Shown piece by piece: positions 7,630 through 14,459 of a stretch of 25,212 bases of DNA. A model generated the notes under the pieces. It saw only the letters and a list, made by a program, of their open reading frames with translations, searched no databases and had not been told where the DNA came from. Each line of letters starts with the position of its first letter. Within the stretch, counting starts at the first letter, position 1. The position numbers were made by a program, and so were the translations under genes. The DNA lies in the IMG/VR virus record IMGVR_UViG_3300044993_000360, positions 1-25,212 of that record; one strand, given 5' to 3'. The DNA is from a virus.

Positions 7630-9717
7630 TCAGAACCATCCTCCGCGCCGCCCGAGCCAGTCGGAGCGGCGCTTGCCCTGCGGGGCCTGTCCCGGCCGGT
7701 TGATCTGCCCGGCGGGATCGGTGTCGGTGGGGGCGGCCCCGAGCTGATCCTCGAGGTCGCGCCATTTCGCCTCAGACCAGCGGTCCGCGCCTGCGATCCA
7801 GGCGGCGGCGCGCGCGTAGACCCGGCAGTCCAGCGCCTCGTTACGCTCGCGCAGCTTCTGCCATTCCAGCCGGGCGAAGCCGCGCTTCGTTCGCACCGTC
7901 ACCAGCTGCTCGGCGACGAACTGCTTCAGCCATTCGTTCTCGACCCAATGCGGCAGATGCACCGAGCCGGGCGGGAAAGCCGCGCCCTCTGCGCGTTCCT
8001 CGGTCGTGGGCCTCTCTAGCCGCAGGAAGCGGTAGGTCTCGGCCTTGAAGGTCGAGACCGCCACGGTCCAGAGCCGCGCCCCGCGCCGCAGGCGTTTGCC
8101 ACCCTCGGTCGCATCGACAAACGTGGGCCCCGAGACCGGGCTCGAGCGATTGAACCCCTCGACGCCCTTGACCGGCGACACCTGCGCGAAGCCTTGCGCC
8201 CGCGACCAGGAATAGACCGCCGGGGCCTCGTAGCCGGTGTCGATGGCCAGCCGCGCGATCCGCAGATGCGCGCCGCGTTCGTGGGGCCAGGACCGGTCCA
8301 GCAGCGCCGTCAGTTCCGACCAGGCATCATGCCGTTCGGGTCCGCCCTCGATCACGACATGATCGACGAGCCAGCTTTCCAGCCCGCGGCCCCAGGCCCA
8401 GACATCGACCTCGATCCGGTCCTTCTGGACGTCGGCACCGGCGGTCAGGAACAGCCCGCCAGCGGGCACCGTGCCGGAGGTCCAGCGCTCGCGGCGATCG
8501 TAAAGCCGCTGCCAGTCGGGGGCTTCTCCCGTCTCGACCCAGGTCTCGCCGAGGATGGTGTTGCGGAACGCCTTGATCGCCTCGTCCGAGCCCTGCGCCG
8601 CGTCCCATGCCCGCACGATCCGCTCCCAGCTCAGCCAGCCGATCGGCGAGTAGAGCGCCGAGAGGTGATACCCGACCGTGGTCGGATCGGCGGCCGTGGC
8701 GGTCGCCCGCCATTCGCCGCCCTCCAGCATCGCCGTCTTGTGGTGCTCTGCGATGGGCGTCTCGCAGCCCTCGCAATGGTAGGCGGCGGTCTCCGGCCTT
8801 CCCTTGTCCCAGCGCAGCCGGTCGAACTTCAGCCATTGCATCGTGCCGCAATGCGGGCACGGCACGAAGAACCGGCGCTGATCGCTGGCCTCGTATTCCC
8901 GTTCGATCCGGCTCAGCCCCCGGATGGTGGGCGTCGAGACCAGGAACACCTTGCGCCGGTGCGCGAAGGTCAGCGACCGAGCTTCGGCCAGCGTAACCGG
9001 ATCGCCTTCCTCGTCAGCGGACGCCGGATAGGCGTCGACCTCGTCGAGGAAGATGTAACGCGCCGGGGTCGAGCGCAGCCCGACCGCCGAGTTGGCGCCG
9101 GTCATTATCAGGATGCCGCCCGCGAATTCCTTCGACAGCATCGTGTTGCCCGCGTCCCGCGACCGGGCAGGTTTGACCCGCTCCCGCAGCTCCGGGCTCT
9201 CGTCGATCAGCGGGTCGATCCGCTGGCGCGAGTTGCGCTTGGCCAGTTCGACCGTCGGCTGGACCGCCAGCATAGGGCCCGGCGCCTGGTGGATCGCGAA
9301 CCCGATCCAGTTGTTGCCCGCCTCGGTCGCACCGACCTGCGCGGCCTTCATGAACACGATGCGCTGCATCACGTCGCCGGGCGACAGCCGGTCCATGATC
9401 TCGCGCATGTAGGGCGTGCGTGCCGTGCGATACCGCCCGGGCTCGGCCGAGGCGCGGCCCGACAGCATCCGGTGCCGGTCCGCCCATTGCGAGACCGTCA
9501 GATCCGGGTCTGGCGTCAGCCCCGCGCCCCAGGTGCGCAGGATTTCTGCCGCGCCGTCGAAAGCTGTCAGGCCATCGTCCGGCCCTGCGCTTGCGCTCCG
9601 GGCATTCGTCCCTCGCAAGGGTCCACTGGACCCTTGCGTTTCGCTGGCGCGAAACCGGTCCTCATCACCGGAAGTCGGGCCGGACCTCGGCAAGTTCGTC
9701 GAGGTGGGCGCGTACAT
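7630..9717 (-). CDS. terL: Phage terminase large subunit, GpA family
   Basis: About 695 residues; the ATPase-nuclease motor that packages phage DNA. From the ATG at 9717: an atypical Walker A, KAAQVGATE (about 124-132), as in lambda gpA; Walker B, IFLDEVD (222-228); a zinc-ribbon-like set Cys287, Cys290, Cys315, Cys318 (CPHC and CEGC); and a C-terminal nuclease region with ADVQKDRIEVDVWAWG and the later LAIDTGYEA. The start is uncertain. The frame is open to a TTG at 9726, and both candidate starts lie inside the small terminase gene. The first recognisable family sequence (FDGAAEILRTWGAGL) begins only near residue 53. In between, about 25 residues are encoded by repeat copy B. A TTG inside the repeat (9616-9618) is another possible start. 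Confidence 0.92.
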   Translation of the reverse strand: MYAPTSTNLPRSGPTSGDEDRFRASETQGSSGPLRGTNARSASAGPDDGLTAFDGAAEILRTWGAGLTPDPDLTVSQWADRHRMLSGRASAEPGRYRTARTPYMREIMDRLSPGDVMQRIVFMKAAQVGATEAGNNWIGFAIHQAPGPMLAVQPTVELAKRNSRQRIDPLIDESPELRERVKPARSRDAGNTMLSKEFAGGILIMTGANSAVGLRSTPARYIFLDEVDAYPASADEEGDPVTLAEARSLTFAHRRKVFLVSTPTIRGLSRIEREYEASDQRRFFVPCPHCGTMQWLKFDRLRWDKGRPETAAYHCEGCETPIAEHHKTAMLEGGEWRATATAADPTTVGYHLSALYSPIGWLSWERIVRAWDAAQGSDEAIKAFRNTILGETWVETGEAPDWQRLYDRRERWTSGTVPAGGLFLTAGADVQKDRIEVDVWAWGRGLESWLVDHVVIEGGPERHDAWSELTALLDRSWPHERGAHLRIARLAIDTGYEAPAVYSWSRAQGFAQVSPVKGVEGFNRSSPVSGPTFVDATEGGKRLRRGARLWTVAVSTFKAETYRFLRLERPTTEERAEGAAFPPGSVHLPHWVENEWLKQFVAEQLVTVRTKRGFARLEWQKLRERNEALDCRVYARAAAWIAGADRWSEAKWRDLEDQLGAAPTDTDPAGQINRPGQAPQGKRRSDWLGRRGGWF
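9595..9664. repeat. Hairpin repeat, copy B (upstream of terL)
   Basis: A 70 bp element homologous to 7561-7628, with 12 bp arms CGCAAGGGTCCA (9614-9625) and TGGACCCTTGCG (9627-9638) around one base. On the minus strand it starts directly after the small terminase stop codon at 9665. It is read through in frame by the large terminase frame, giving residues such as RASETQGSSGPLRGTNARSA. Stem changes relative to copy A are compensatory (GAGGCTCCA against AAGGGTCCA, each matched on the other arm). Confidence 0.85.
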
Positions 9718-10267
9718 GTTTCTCAAGGACCTTCTGCATCGCGGCTGGCTCGACGCCCAGATCGGCCGCCATCAGCGCAGACGAGCGCGCAGGCCAGTTC
9801 ACCCATGCATCCCGAACTTCCCGCGCCAGGCGGAACACAAGCGACAGGGCGCGGGCCCGCTCGATCAGTTCCCCCTTCAGCTTCTGGAGCCGGATGCGAC
9901 GCTCCTGCGCCTTCAGCACCTCGTTTGCCGTCTTCGCCTGCAGGAACGTCATGGCCCCGCTGGCCACGGGGGCCGCGAGACCCTGTTCGCGCAAGGTGTC
10001 GCCGACCGCCGTGACGGCCGCCTCGGGGACCGGCTTCATGATCGGCGCCGGTGGCTTGATGACACGCGAATGCGCGCGCCTGTCTTCCGTGCCCGCGCTC
10101 CGCTCGCCCCGCACCTTCGACGGGTCTGTCATCTCGGCCCGGCGCGCATCCGAGGCCTCCGCGTCGATGGAACCGTCGGGGAACAGGACCAATCGCTCGG
10201 CCGTCTTCGCCTTCTGGATCGCGCCCCGCGACAGGCCGACATGCGCGGCGTATTGGCGCTCGCTCAT
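9665..10267 (-). CDS. terS: Phage terminase small subunit
   Basis: About 200 residues. The N-terminus (MSERQYAAHVGLSRGAIQKA) is a helix-turn-helix of the gpNu1/small terminase type, followed by RLVLFPDGSIDAEASDARRA, a stretch characteristic of this family, which recognises the packaging site and feeds DNA to the large subunit. A Pro-rich linker and a long helix (ANEVLKAQERRIRLQKLKGELIE) for oligomerisation follow. An ATG three codons upstream (10276) is equally possible; neither has a strong ribosome binding site. The stop codon abuts repeat copy B. Confidence 0.85.
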   Translation of the reverse strand: MSERQYAAHVGLSRGAIQKAKTAERLVLFPDGSIDAEASDARRAEMTDPSKVRGERSAGTEDRRAHSRVIKPPAPIMKPVPEAAVTAVGDTLREQGLAAPVASGAMTFLQAKTANEVLKAQERRIRLQKLKGELIERARALSLVFRLAREVRDAWVNWPARSSALMAADLGVEPAAMQKVLEKHVRAHLDELAEVRPDFR

Positions 10268-10464
10268 GCCCCGCATCGCACATCCGGAAAATAGATCAGG
10301 ATCATCTGCTTGTCCGCGTTGATGTGTGCCAACGACAGAGCGAAGCTGTGCCTCGACAGGACGATGCAACTCACCCCCGGCGGTGCCTGGAACCCGCGCA
10401 GACCGCGGGCTCGGGGTCGTAGAAGGGACGCGATGGTCGCGGCCTGACGACGGAGACGACCCCC
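10268..10464. promoter_or_regulatory. Divergent intergenic region
   Basis: These 197 bp separate the minus-strand packaging operon from the plus-strand pair at 10465-11238, so they should hold promoters for both directions. I cannot point to a convincing -35/-10 pair. A short inverted repeat (CCCGCG and CGCGGG, five bases apart, near 10392-10410) is the only structure I see. A ribosome binding site (GGAG) sits before the ATG at 10465. Confidence 0.4.
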
Positions 10465-10662
10465 ATGACACTTTTGCACTCCCAACCCTGCCTCGTGCTC
10501 ACCGACCGTGGCGGAGAGATCGGCTGGCTTGGTCAGTTCCCTGACGTTGCCACCGGCCAAGCCGCCATGGCACACTGGCTGAAAGCGCCGGATCGCGACC
10601 CCGAGGACGCAGCCTTCATCCTTCCGATCCTCGGCTTCGGCCGCGCCGCAATGGAGGGATGA
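10465..10662 (+). CDS. Small conserved-looking hypothetical protein
   Basis: A 65-residue protein (MTLLHSQPCLVLTDRGGEIG) that I do not recognise as a named domain. It has a GGAG ribosome binding site upstream, gene-like codon use and a coherent start, and is followed three bases later by the DUF3489 gene behind a strong GGAGGG site that overlaps its end. The pair is therefore a two-gene operon on the plus strand. The region with AAMAHWLKAPDRDPEDAAF is likely helical. There is no membrane segment or known catalytic motif. Confidence 0.65.
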   Translation: MTLLHSQPCLVLTDRGGEIGWLGQFPDVATGQAAMAHWLKAPDRDPEDAAFILPILGFGRAAMEG

Positions 10663-10665
10663 ACC

Positions 10666-11238
10666 ATGACCCAGCTTTCCGACACCCAAGCCCTGATCTT
10701 GAGCGCCGCCGCCCAGCGGCCCGAGCGCATCGCCCTGCCGCTGCCCGAAAGCCTGCGCGGCGGAGCCGCCGCCAAGGTGGTCGGCGCTATGCTGGCCAAG
10801 GGCCTCCTTCAGGAGGTCGATGCCAACCTGCGCAAGGGCGAACCCGTGTGGCGCCAGACCGGCGATGGCCACGGCACCACGCTGGTCGCCACCGATGCAG
10901 GGCTCGCCGCCATCGGCATCGAGCCCGAGGACGCGAACCGCGCGCCTGCGGGCGCGACGGACGCGCCGACCGACGAGCCCGCGCCGGTACCCCCCACCGA
11001 ACCAGAGGCTGCGCCCAAGGCGCGCACGCCGCGCGAGGGCACCAAGCAGGCCACGCTGATCGCCATGCTGCGCGCGCCGGACGGCGCGACCATCGAGGAG
11101 GTCATGGCTGCGACGGGCTGGCAGTCGCACACGGTGCGCGGCGCGATGGCCGGGGCGCTGAAGAAGAAACTCGGGCTCGAGGTGACCTCGGAGAAGGTCG
11201 AGAACCGGGGGCGCGTGTACAAGCTCCCCGCCGCCTGA
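10666..11238 (+). CDS. DUF3489 domain protein, winged-helix-like
   Basis: A 190-residue protein. The N-terminal half (MTQLSDTQALILSAAAQRPE; GAAAKVVGAMLAKGLLQEV) and the C-terminal half (GTKQATLIAMLRAPDGATIE; MAATGWQSHTVRGAMAGALK; KKKLGLEVTSEKVENRGRVY) both look like winged-helix DNA-binding units, joined by an acidic Pro/Ala linker (about residues 88-125). The C-terminal unit matches the DUF3489 family, common in alphaproteobacterial phages and islands. A role in transcription or DNA binding is inference. A strong ribosome binding site (GGAGGG) precedes the ATG. Confidence 0.85.
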   Translation: MTQLSDTQALILSAAAQRPERIALPLPESLRGGAAAKVVGAMLAKGLLQEVDANLRKGEPVWRQTGDGHGTTLVATDAGLAAIGIEPEDANRAPAGATDAPTDEPAPVPPTEPEAAPKARTPREGTKQATLIAMLRAPDGATIEEVMAATGWQSHTVRGAMAGALKKKLGLEVTSEKVENRGRVYKLPAA

Positions 11239-11264
11239 GGCAGCAGACCCCAACAAGTCGATGG

Positions 11265-11287
11265 CCGCCGTCCCGCCGGGGCGGCGG
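11265..11287. terminator. Hairpin between convergent genes
   Basis: A 10 bp stem (11265-11274 with 11278-11287, one G-T wobble, 3-base loop) lies in the 53 bp gap between the convergent DUF3489 and DUF7220-type genes. It is very GC-rich and lacks a clear T-run on either strand, so it is a plausible but unproven bidirectional terminator. Confidence 0.5.
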
Positions 11288-11291
11288 TCGA

Positions 11292-11516
11292 TCATTTGGC
11301 GCTCCGCATCCGGATCGCCTCGAACACCCGCCGCAGGGCGAAGGATCGTGCGATGCTCACCACGGTGAACACCGCGCCCATCTTCAGGTTCTGCGCCAGC
11401 GTCGTGTGCAGCCCGAAGACCGGGAAGATCAGGATCTGCGTGACGACCGCGACGCCGTAGCCGACGATCACGTTGGCGACGGATTCGACCAGCGACATGG
11501 CGCGCGATTGCTTCAT
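11292..11516 (-). CDS. DUF7220-type small membrane protein
   Basis: A 74-residue protein with two hydrophobic segments, about residues 14-34 (VIVGYGVAVVTQILIFPVFG) and 42-57 (LKMGAVFTVVSIARSF), ending in a basic tail (LRRVFEAIRMRSAK). This suggests a two-span inner-membrane protein. It resembles the DUF7220 family seen in Rhodobacterales prophages; function unknown. Its ribosome binding site (GAGGTGG) overlaps the stop codon of the alternative methyltransferase frame ending at 11526, which implies that this frame is the natural end of the upstream gene. Confidence 0.75.
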   Translation of the reverse strand: MKQSRAMSLVESVANVIVGYGVAVVTQILIFPVFGLHTTLAQNLKMGAVFTVVSIARSFALRRVFEAIRMRSAK

Positions 11517-11525
11517 GCCGCCACC

Positions 11526-12053
11526 TCATCCATCAGCCAGCAGTTCAGCCGCCAGAGTTCGCAGCGCATGCGCCGCAACCAGGGGGATCGAGCGGGTGAA
11601 CGCCACGGGTTCGAGTGAACCCGCGAGGGCCATTGCCACAGAGCCGAAGCCGGTCCACCCGGCGGGCCAGCCCATCAGCGCTTCGACGAACAGCGGGTTC
11701 AAGGTCCGGCGCACATCGCAGGTATCGCTCCCAGCCATCGGCGTCACCAGGACCTGGCGGCCAAGCAGGCCGTTCACCGGCGTGTTCGCAAGGCTCGTCG
11801 CGCCATCCTTGTGGTCTCGAGCCGTCGGCGTCATCCACATCCCCGCCGCATGGGTCAGGTCGGCCGACCGGCGGTTGCGCGCGCTCGGCTTGCATCCGTC
11901 GTCCGCCATCGGCGTCGGCCACAACGCTGCCGTCGTCGCCAGGTTCATGCCGTGCTGGCCTGCTGTCTGCGAGGGCGTCGGCTTGGTCTGCCGGTTCTCG
12001 TTGCCGCTGGCCCTCGGCGTCGGCCAGAGCCGCAGCAGTTCCGTCCGGTTCCC
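11526..12053 (-). CDS. C-terminal half of cytosine methyltransferase, shifted frame
   Basis: This frame is one base out (+1) from the methyltransferase frame starting at 12660, and from about 12050 onward it is the one that looks coding. In two stretches that I counted codon by codon, G/C at third positions is about 34/38 and 59/68 here, against 25/40 and 39/68 in the other frame. It encodes a motif series known from phage cytosine methyltransferases: LWPTPRASGNENRQTK, LWPTPMADDG, WMTPTARDHKDG, then LNPLFVEALMGWPAGWT (11652-11702). There is no plausible independent start codon with a ribosome binding site. I therefore take it as the continuation of the upstream gene across a frame change. Removing one G of the triplet complementary to 12051-12053 would join the frames. 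Confidence 0.6.
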   Translation of the reverse strand, partial: GNRTELLRLWPTPRASGNENRQTKPTPSQTAGQHGMNLATTAALWPTPMADDGCKPSARNRRSADLTHAAGMWMTPTARDHKDGATSLANTPVNGLLGRQVLVTPMAGSDTCDVRRTLNPLFVEALMGWPAGWTGFGSVAMALAGSLEPVAFTRSIPLVAAHALRTLAAELLADG

Positions 12054-12660
12054 GCCACTCGACCGGGTGCCAGAGCAGGCGCGCGGGGTCGGCCAGGTGG
12101 TCTCCCTCGCGGACGGCGAGGATAAAGAGCCGCTCGCGCTTGTGCGGTGCGCCGACTTCCGCCGCCGTGAAGAGGCCTGCCGCAAGGCGGTAGCCCATGC
12201 CGACCAGTCCGCTGGCGACTTCGGGGAAGCCGAGGCGGAGATGATGGGCGACGTTCTCAAGGAAGACGAAGGGCGGCCGGACCTCGTCGATGATGCGGGC
12301 GACATGTGGCCAGAGGTGGCGCGGGTCGTCGGCACCCCGGCGCTTGCCTGCGACGGAGAACGGCTGGCACGGATAGCCCGCAGTGACGATGTCCACCGCG
12401 CCGCGCCACGGGCGGCCGTCGAAGGTTCCAACGTCGTCCCAGACAACAGCCTGATCCAGGGACGCGTCTTCCATCCGCGCCACGAGGATGGCCGCGGCGT
12501 AGGTTTCCCGTTCGACATGGCCCACAGCACGATATCCGGGGATGGCGATGGCGAGCCCGAGGTCGAGCCCGCCTGCGCCAGAGCAGAGGGAGAGGCCGAA
12601 GAGGCATGCGTCTCCGGCCCCGGAAGCGCATCCGGAGGAAGGTAAAGCCAGGTCATGCAT
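11545..12660 (-). CDS. DNA (cytosine-5-)methyltransferase, frame-disrupted
   Basis: A C5-cytosine DNA methyltransferase that transfers methyl from S-adenosylmethionine. From the ATG at 12660: motif I SLCSGAGGLDLG (24-35), motif IV GYPCQPFS with catalytic Cys98, motif VI LENV (134-137) and motif VIII KRERLFIL (174-181). These are intact and confidently in this frame. Beyond about residue 203 this frame stays open to 371 residues and even contains ADGLARRVDRLRLCGNG (328-344), resembling motif X. But third-position G+C drops there and the overlapping +1 frame looks coding instead. The start is one base after the upstream methyltransferase stop with no ribosome binding site, so coupling is likely. 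Probable roles are protection from host restriction or modification of phage DNA. Confidence 0.8.
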   Translation of the reverse strand: MHDLALPSSGCASGAGDACLFGLSLCSGAGGLDLGLAIAIPGYRAVGHVERETYAAAILVARMEDASLDQAVVWDDVGTFDGRPWRGAVDIVTAGYPCQPFSVAGKRRGADDPRHLWPHVARIIDEVRPPFVFLENVAHHLRLGFPEVASGLVGMGYRLAAGLFTAAEVGAPHKRERLFILAVREGDHLADPARLLWHPVEWREPDGTAAALADAEGQRQREPADQADALADSRPARHEPGDDGSVVADADGGRRMQAERAQPPVGRPDPCGGDVDDADGSRPQGWRDEPCEHAGERPAWPPGPGDADGWERYLRCAPDLEPAVRRSADGLARRVDRLRLCGNGPRGFTRTRGVHPLDPPGCGACAANSGG

Positions 12661-12661
12661 G

Positions 12662-13999
12662 TCACGCGGCGATTTCGGGTTCGGTTTCAGACGCGGCCGG
12701 GGTATCCCCCAGCCGCTCGGTCCTCACCTGCGCGAAGGTCCGACCGTCGCCGTCAAGGATCGCGTCGCGGCCGGTCTCGGCCTGCCAGCGCTCGACGGCG
12801 ACGTCGACATAGGCGGGGCTGATCTCCATCGCGAAGACCCGGCGACCATTAGCCTCGCCCGCCATGATCTGCGAACCGGAGCCCGAGAACGGCTCGTAGC
12901 ACAGCCCTCCGCGGGCGACGTGCTGGCGCATCGGGATCCCGAAGGCGTCGAGCGGCTTCGGAGTCGGGTGGTCGGGCCGGTCGTCCTTGGCGAAGGACGG
13001 CATCTCCCAGGTCGAGGGCAGCGTCTCCTCCGCCACCTTCGGCGGACGGTTCGGTCGGCGCCAGCCCATGAAACAGGGCTCGTGCTTCCAGAGATAGTGG
13101 GAGCGGGTCAGGACGCCGCGGTCCTTCACCCAGATGATCTGCTGATGGACGAAGGCGCCCGCTTTCTCCCAGCAGGCTTCGAGCATCGCCTGGCGGCGGG
13201 ACGCGTGCCAGCAGTACCAGGCGGCGTCCTCGGTGATGGCCTCGGCAACAGCGGCGGCGATGAAGCCGTCGTAGAGCTCCGCGCCCTGCGAACTGTCATC
13301 CCAGGTCGTGCCATAGGACGCCGACCAGTCCTTGTTCCGGGTCGGATGGTTCGAGCCATCGTAATCGACGAGATACGGCGGGTCGGTCGCGAACAGGATC
13401 GCCCGTTCGCCGTTCATCAGGCGGCGCACATCAGTGGCGCTTGTGCTGTCGCCGCAAAGCAGACGGTGGTCGCCGAGGATCCACAGATCACCCGTCCGCG
13501 ACGCCGGGTTGCGCGGCGGTTCGGGGATGGTCACCGGCGGCACGGAGCCCCCGGCGCTACCTTCGTCCCCGTCTCCCTCCGGCACGAAGGCCAGCAGCTT
13601 GTCCAATTCGCCATCGGAGAAGCCGACCAGCGACAGGTCGAAATCCTCGGCCAAGAGGTTCTGGAGTTCCTCGGCAAGCAGAGCTTCGTCCCACGGACTT
13701 TCAGCCAGCCGGTTGTCCGCGATCCGATACGCCCGCCGCTGCGCCTCGGTCAGGTGCCCGAGCACGATGACCGGCGCTTCGGCCAGCCCCAGCTGCGTCG
13801 CGGCCAACACCCGGCCATGGCCTGCGATCAACTCGCCGTCCTCAGCCACGAGGCAAGGCACGGTCCAGCCGAACTCGGCCATGCTGGCGGCGATCTTCGC
13901 GACCTGCTCGGGCCCGTGCAGCTTCGCGTTCCTGGCATAGGGCTGCAGGCGCGCAAGCGGCCAGTGCTCGATCCGCTCGGGGGCGAAGGCGAGGGTCAT
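12662..13999 (-). CDS. ParB-like/N6-N4 DNA methyltransferase
   Basis: A 445-residue two-domain protein. Residues 8-135 are a ParB/Srx-like domain (PLARLQPYARNAKLHGPEQV; DGELIAGHGRVLAATQLG), often fused to phage methyltransferases. Residues 170-410 are an amino-methyltransferase of beta-type order: catalytic DPPY at 206-209, HPTPKP at 344-349, then the S-adenosylmethionine motif FSGSGS at 371-376. It should methylate adenine N6 or cytosine N4; the site cannot be read from sequence. The start at 13999 is preferred over 14032 because AGGA lies nine bases before it. It lies directly upstream of the cytosine methyltransferase, giving a two-methyltransferase operon. Confidence 0.9.
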   Translation of the reverse strand: MTLAFAPERIEHWPLARLQPYARNAKLHGPEQVAKIAASMAEFGWTVPCLVAEDGELIAGHGRVLAATQLGLAEAPVIVLGHLTEAQRRAYRIADNRLAESPWDEALLAEELQNLLAEDFDLSLVGFSDGELDKLLAFVPEGDGDEGSAGGSVPPVTIPEPPRNPASRTGDLWILGDHRLLCGDSTSATDVRRLMNGERAILFATDPPYLVDYDGSNHPTRNKDWSASYGTTWDDSSQGAELYDGFIAAAVAEAITEDAAWYCWHASRRQAMLEACWEKAGAFVHQQIIWVKDRGVLTRSHYLWKHEPCFMGWRRPNRPPKVAEETLPSTWEMPSFAKDDRPDHPTPKPLDAFGIPMRQHVARGGLCYEPFSGSGSQIMAGEANGRRVFAMEISPAYVDVAVERWQAETGRDAILDGDGRTFAQVRTERLGDTPAASETEPEIAA

Positions 14000-14058
14000 G
14001 AGTGCGATCCTGTTCGAAAGGTTGGTCAGCATGCGCCGGTTCGGGCGGAGCGGCGCGG

Positions 14059-14349
14059 TGGAGTCCGCAGGTGGCTTCCGGCCGGACCCCGCAGCTGGAC
14101 TCCGACCGGATTCCGGGGTCCAGGGTATCCACCCCGGAGTCCAGCTTCCAAGTCCTTGTTATTGCGTCATTACCAGGCGATCCGGGGGTGGACTCCAGCC
14201 GGGGTGGCTTCCCAAAAAATCGGCCCTGACGCTGGCGATATGCCGCGCTTCGCCCGCCAGCATACGAATTTCGCCCGGAAGGAACCGCAAACTGCCTCGG
14301 CGTGGACCCCGACCGGGCTCTCGTTGGATGTCGGGGTCCAGCGGACTCC
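14059..14349. repeat. Cluster of TGGACYCC / GGRGTCCA octamers
   Basis: Matches or near-matches in either orientation occur at 14059-14066, 14084-14090, 14096-14103, 14115-14122, 14136-14143, 14189-14196, 14303-14310, 14333-14340 and 14343-14349. Pairs of opposite orientation can form stems, for example 14084-14090 with 14116-14122. A longer unit ending in GGTGGCTTCC is repeated at 14059-14079 and 14190-14212. Spacing is irregular, so this is not CRISPR. Confidence 0.7.
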
Positions 14350-14360
14350 GACAACGAAAT

Positions 14361-14391
14361 GGGGAGAGCCGTCTCCCGACGCACTCTCCCC
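14361..14391. other. Two mutually exclusive hairpins
   Basis: GGGGAGAG at 14361-14368 can pair with CTCTCCCC at 14384-14391 (8 bp stem). Alternatively its inner part, GGGAGA, can pair with TCTCCC at 14372-14377 (6 bp stem, 4-base loop). The two structures exclude each other, as in attenuators. No T-run follows on either strand, so a terminator function is not shown. Confidence 0.5.
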
Positions 14392-14440
14392 ATCATGCCC
14401 TTCGGATAGCACGGACATGTTGCATGTGTCGAACACAAAA

Positions 14441-14452
14441 GTGTTGCAACAC
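14441..14452. promoter_or_regulatory. Perfect palindrome GTGTTGCAACAC, operator candidate
   Basis: A perfect 12 bp palindrome upstream of the methyltransferase operon. Its core TGTTGCAACA recurs at 20914-20923 in another intergenic control region. A related palindrome (ACATG, three bases, CATGT) lies at about 14415-14427. A perfect palindrome shared by two distant intergenic regions suggests a common dimeric regulator; that is inference. Confidence 0.5.
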
Positions 14453-14459
14453 ATTGGAG

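Larger units (their letters stand above)
14000..14459. promoter_or_regulatory. 460 bp non-coding control region rich in short repeats
   Basis: There is no credible gene here. The open frames crossing it on the minus strand are compositionally poor and unlike known proteins. The stretch lies between the DUF6362 gene (ending 14460) and the ParB-methyltransferase gene (starting 13999), so it should contain the promoter for the methyltransferase operon, although I cannot identify clear -35/-10 boxes. It holds many copies of an octamer related to TGGACTCC, seven GANTC sites, a pair of alternative hairpins and a perfect 12 bp palindrome, each listed separately. It could be a regulatory or replication-origin region. 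Confidence 0.6.

Noticed and set aside
4665-10014. Long plus-strand open frames (414, 677 and 606 codons) across the capsid, portal and terminase genes
   Set aside because: They are antisense shadows produced by high GC content; the minus-strand frames encode clearly recognisable phage proteins and the shadows do not resemble real proteins.
10264-11529. A 421-codon minus-strand open frame opposite the DUF3489 operon
   Set aside because: It overlaps two plus-strand genes with good ribosome binding sites and a recognised domain; its translation is Gly/Arg/Ala-rich and unlike known proteins.
11589-11628. A ~40 bp insertion with an inverted repeat breaking motif X of the methyltransferase
   Set aside because: Frame A has GNG before it and frame B has IPLVAAHALRTL after it, which is suggestive. 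But third-position G+C supports frame B throughout the 3' half, so the insertion model conflicts with the better evidence; kept only as an idea.
14059-14349. Repeat cluster as a CRISPR array
   Set aside because: Repeats are only 8 bases, occur in both orientations and have irregular spacing, with no cas genes nearby.
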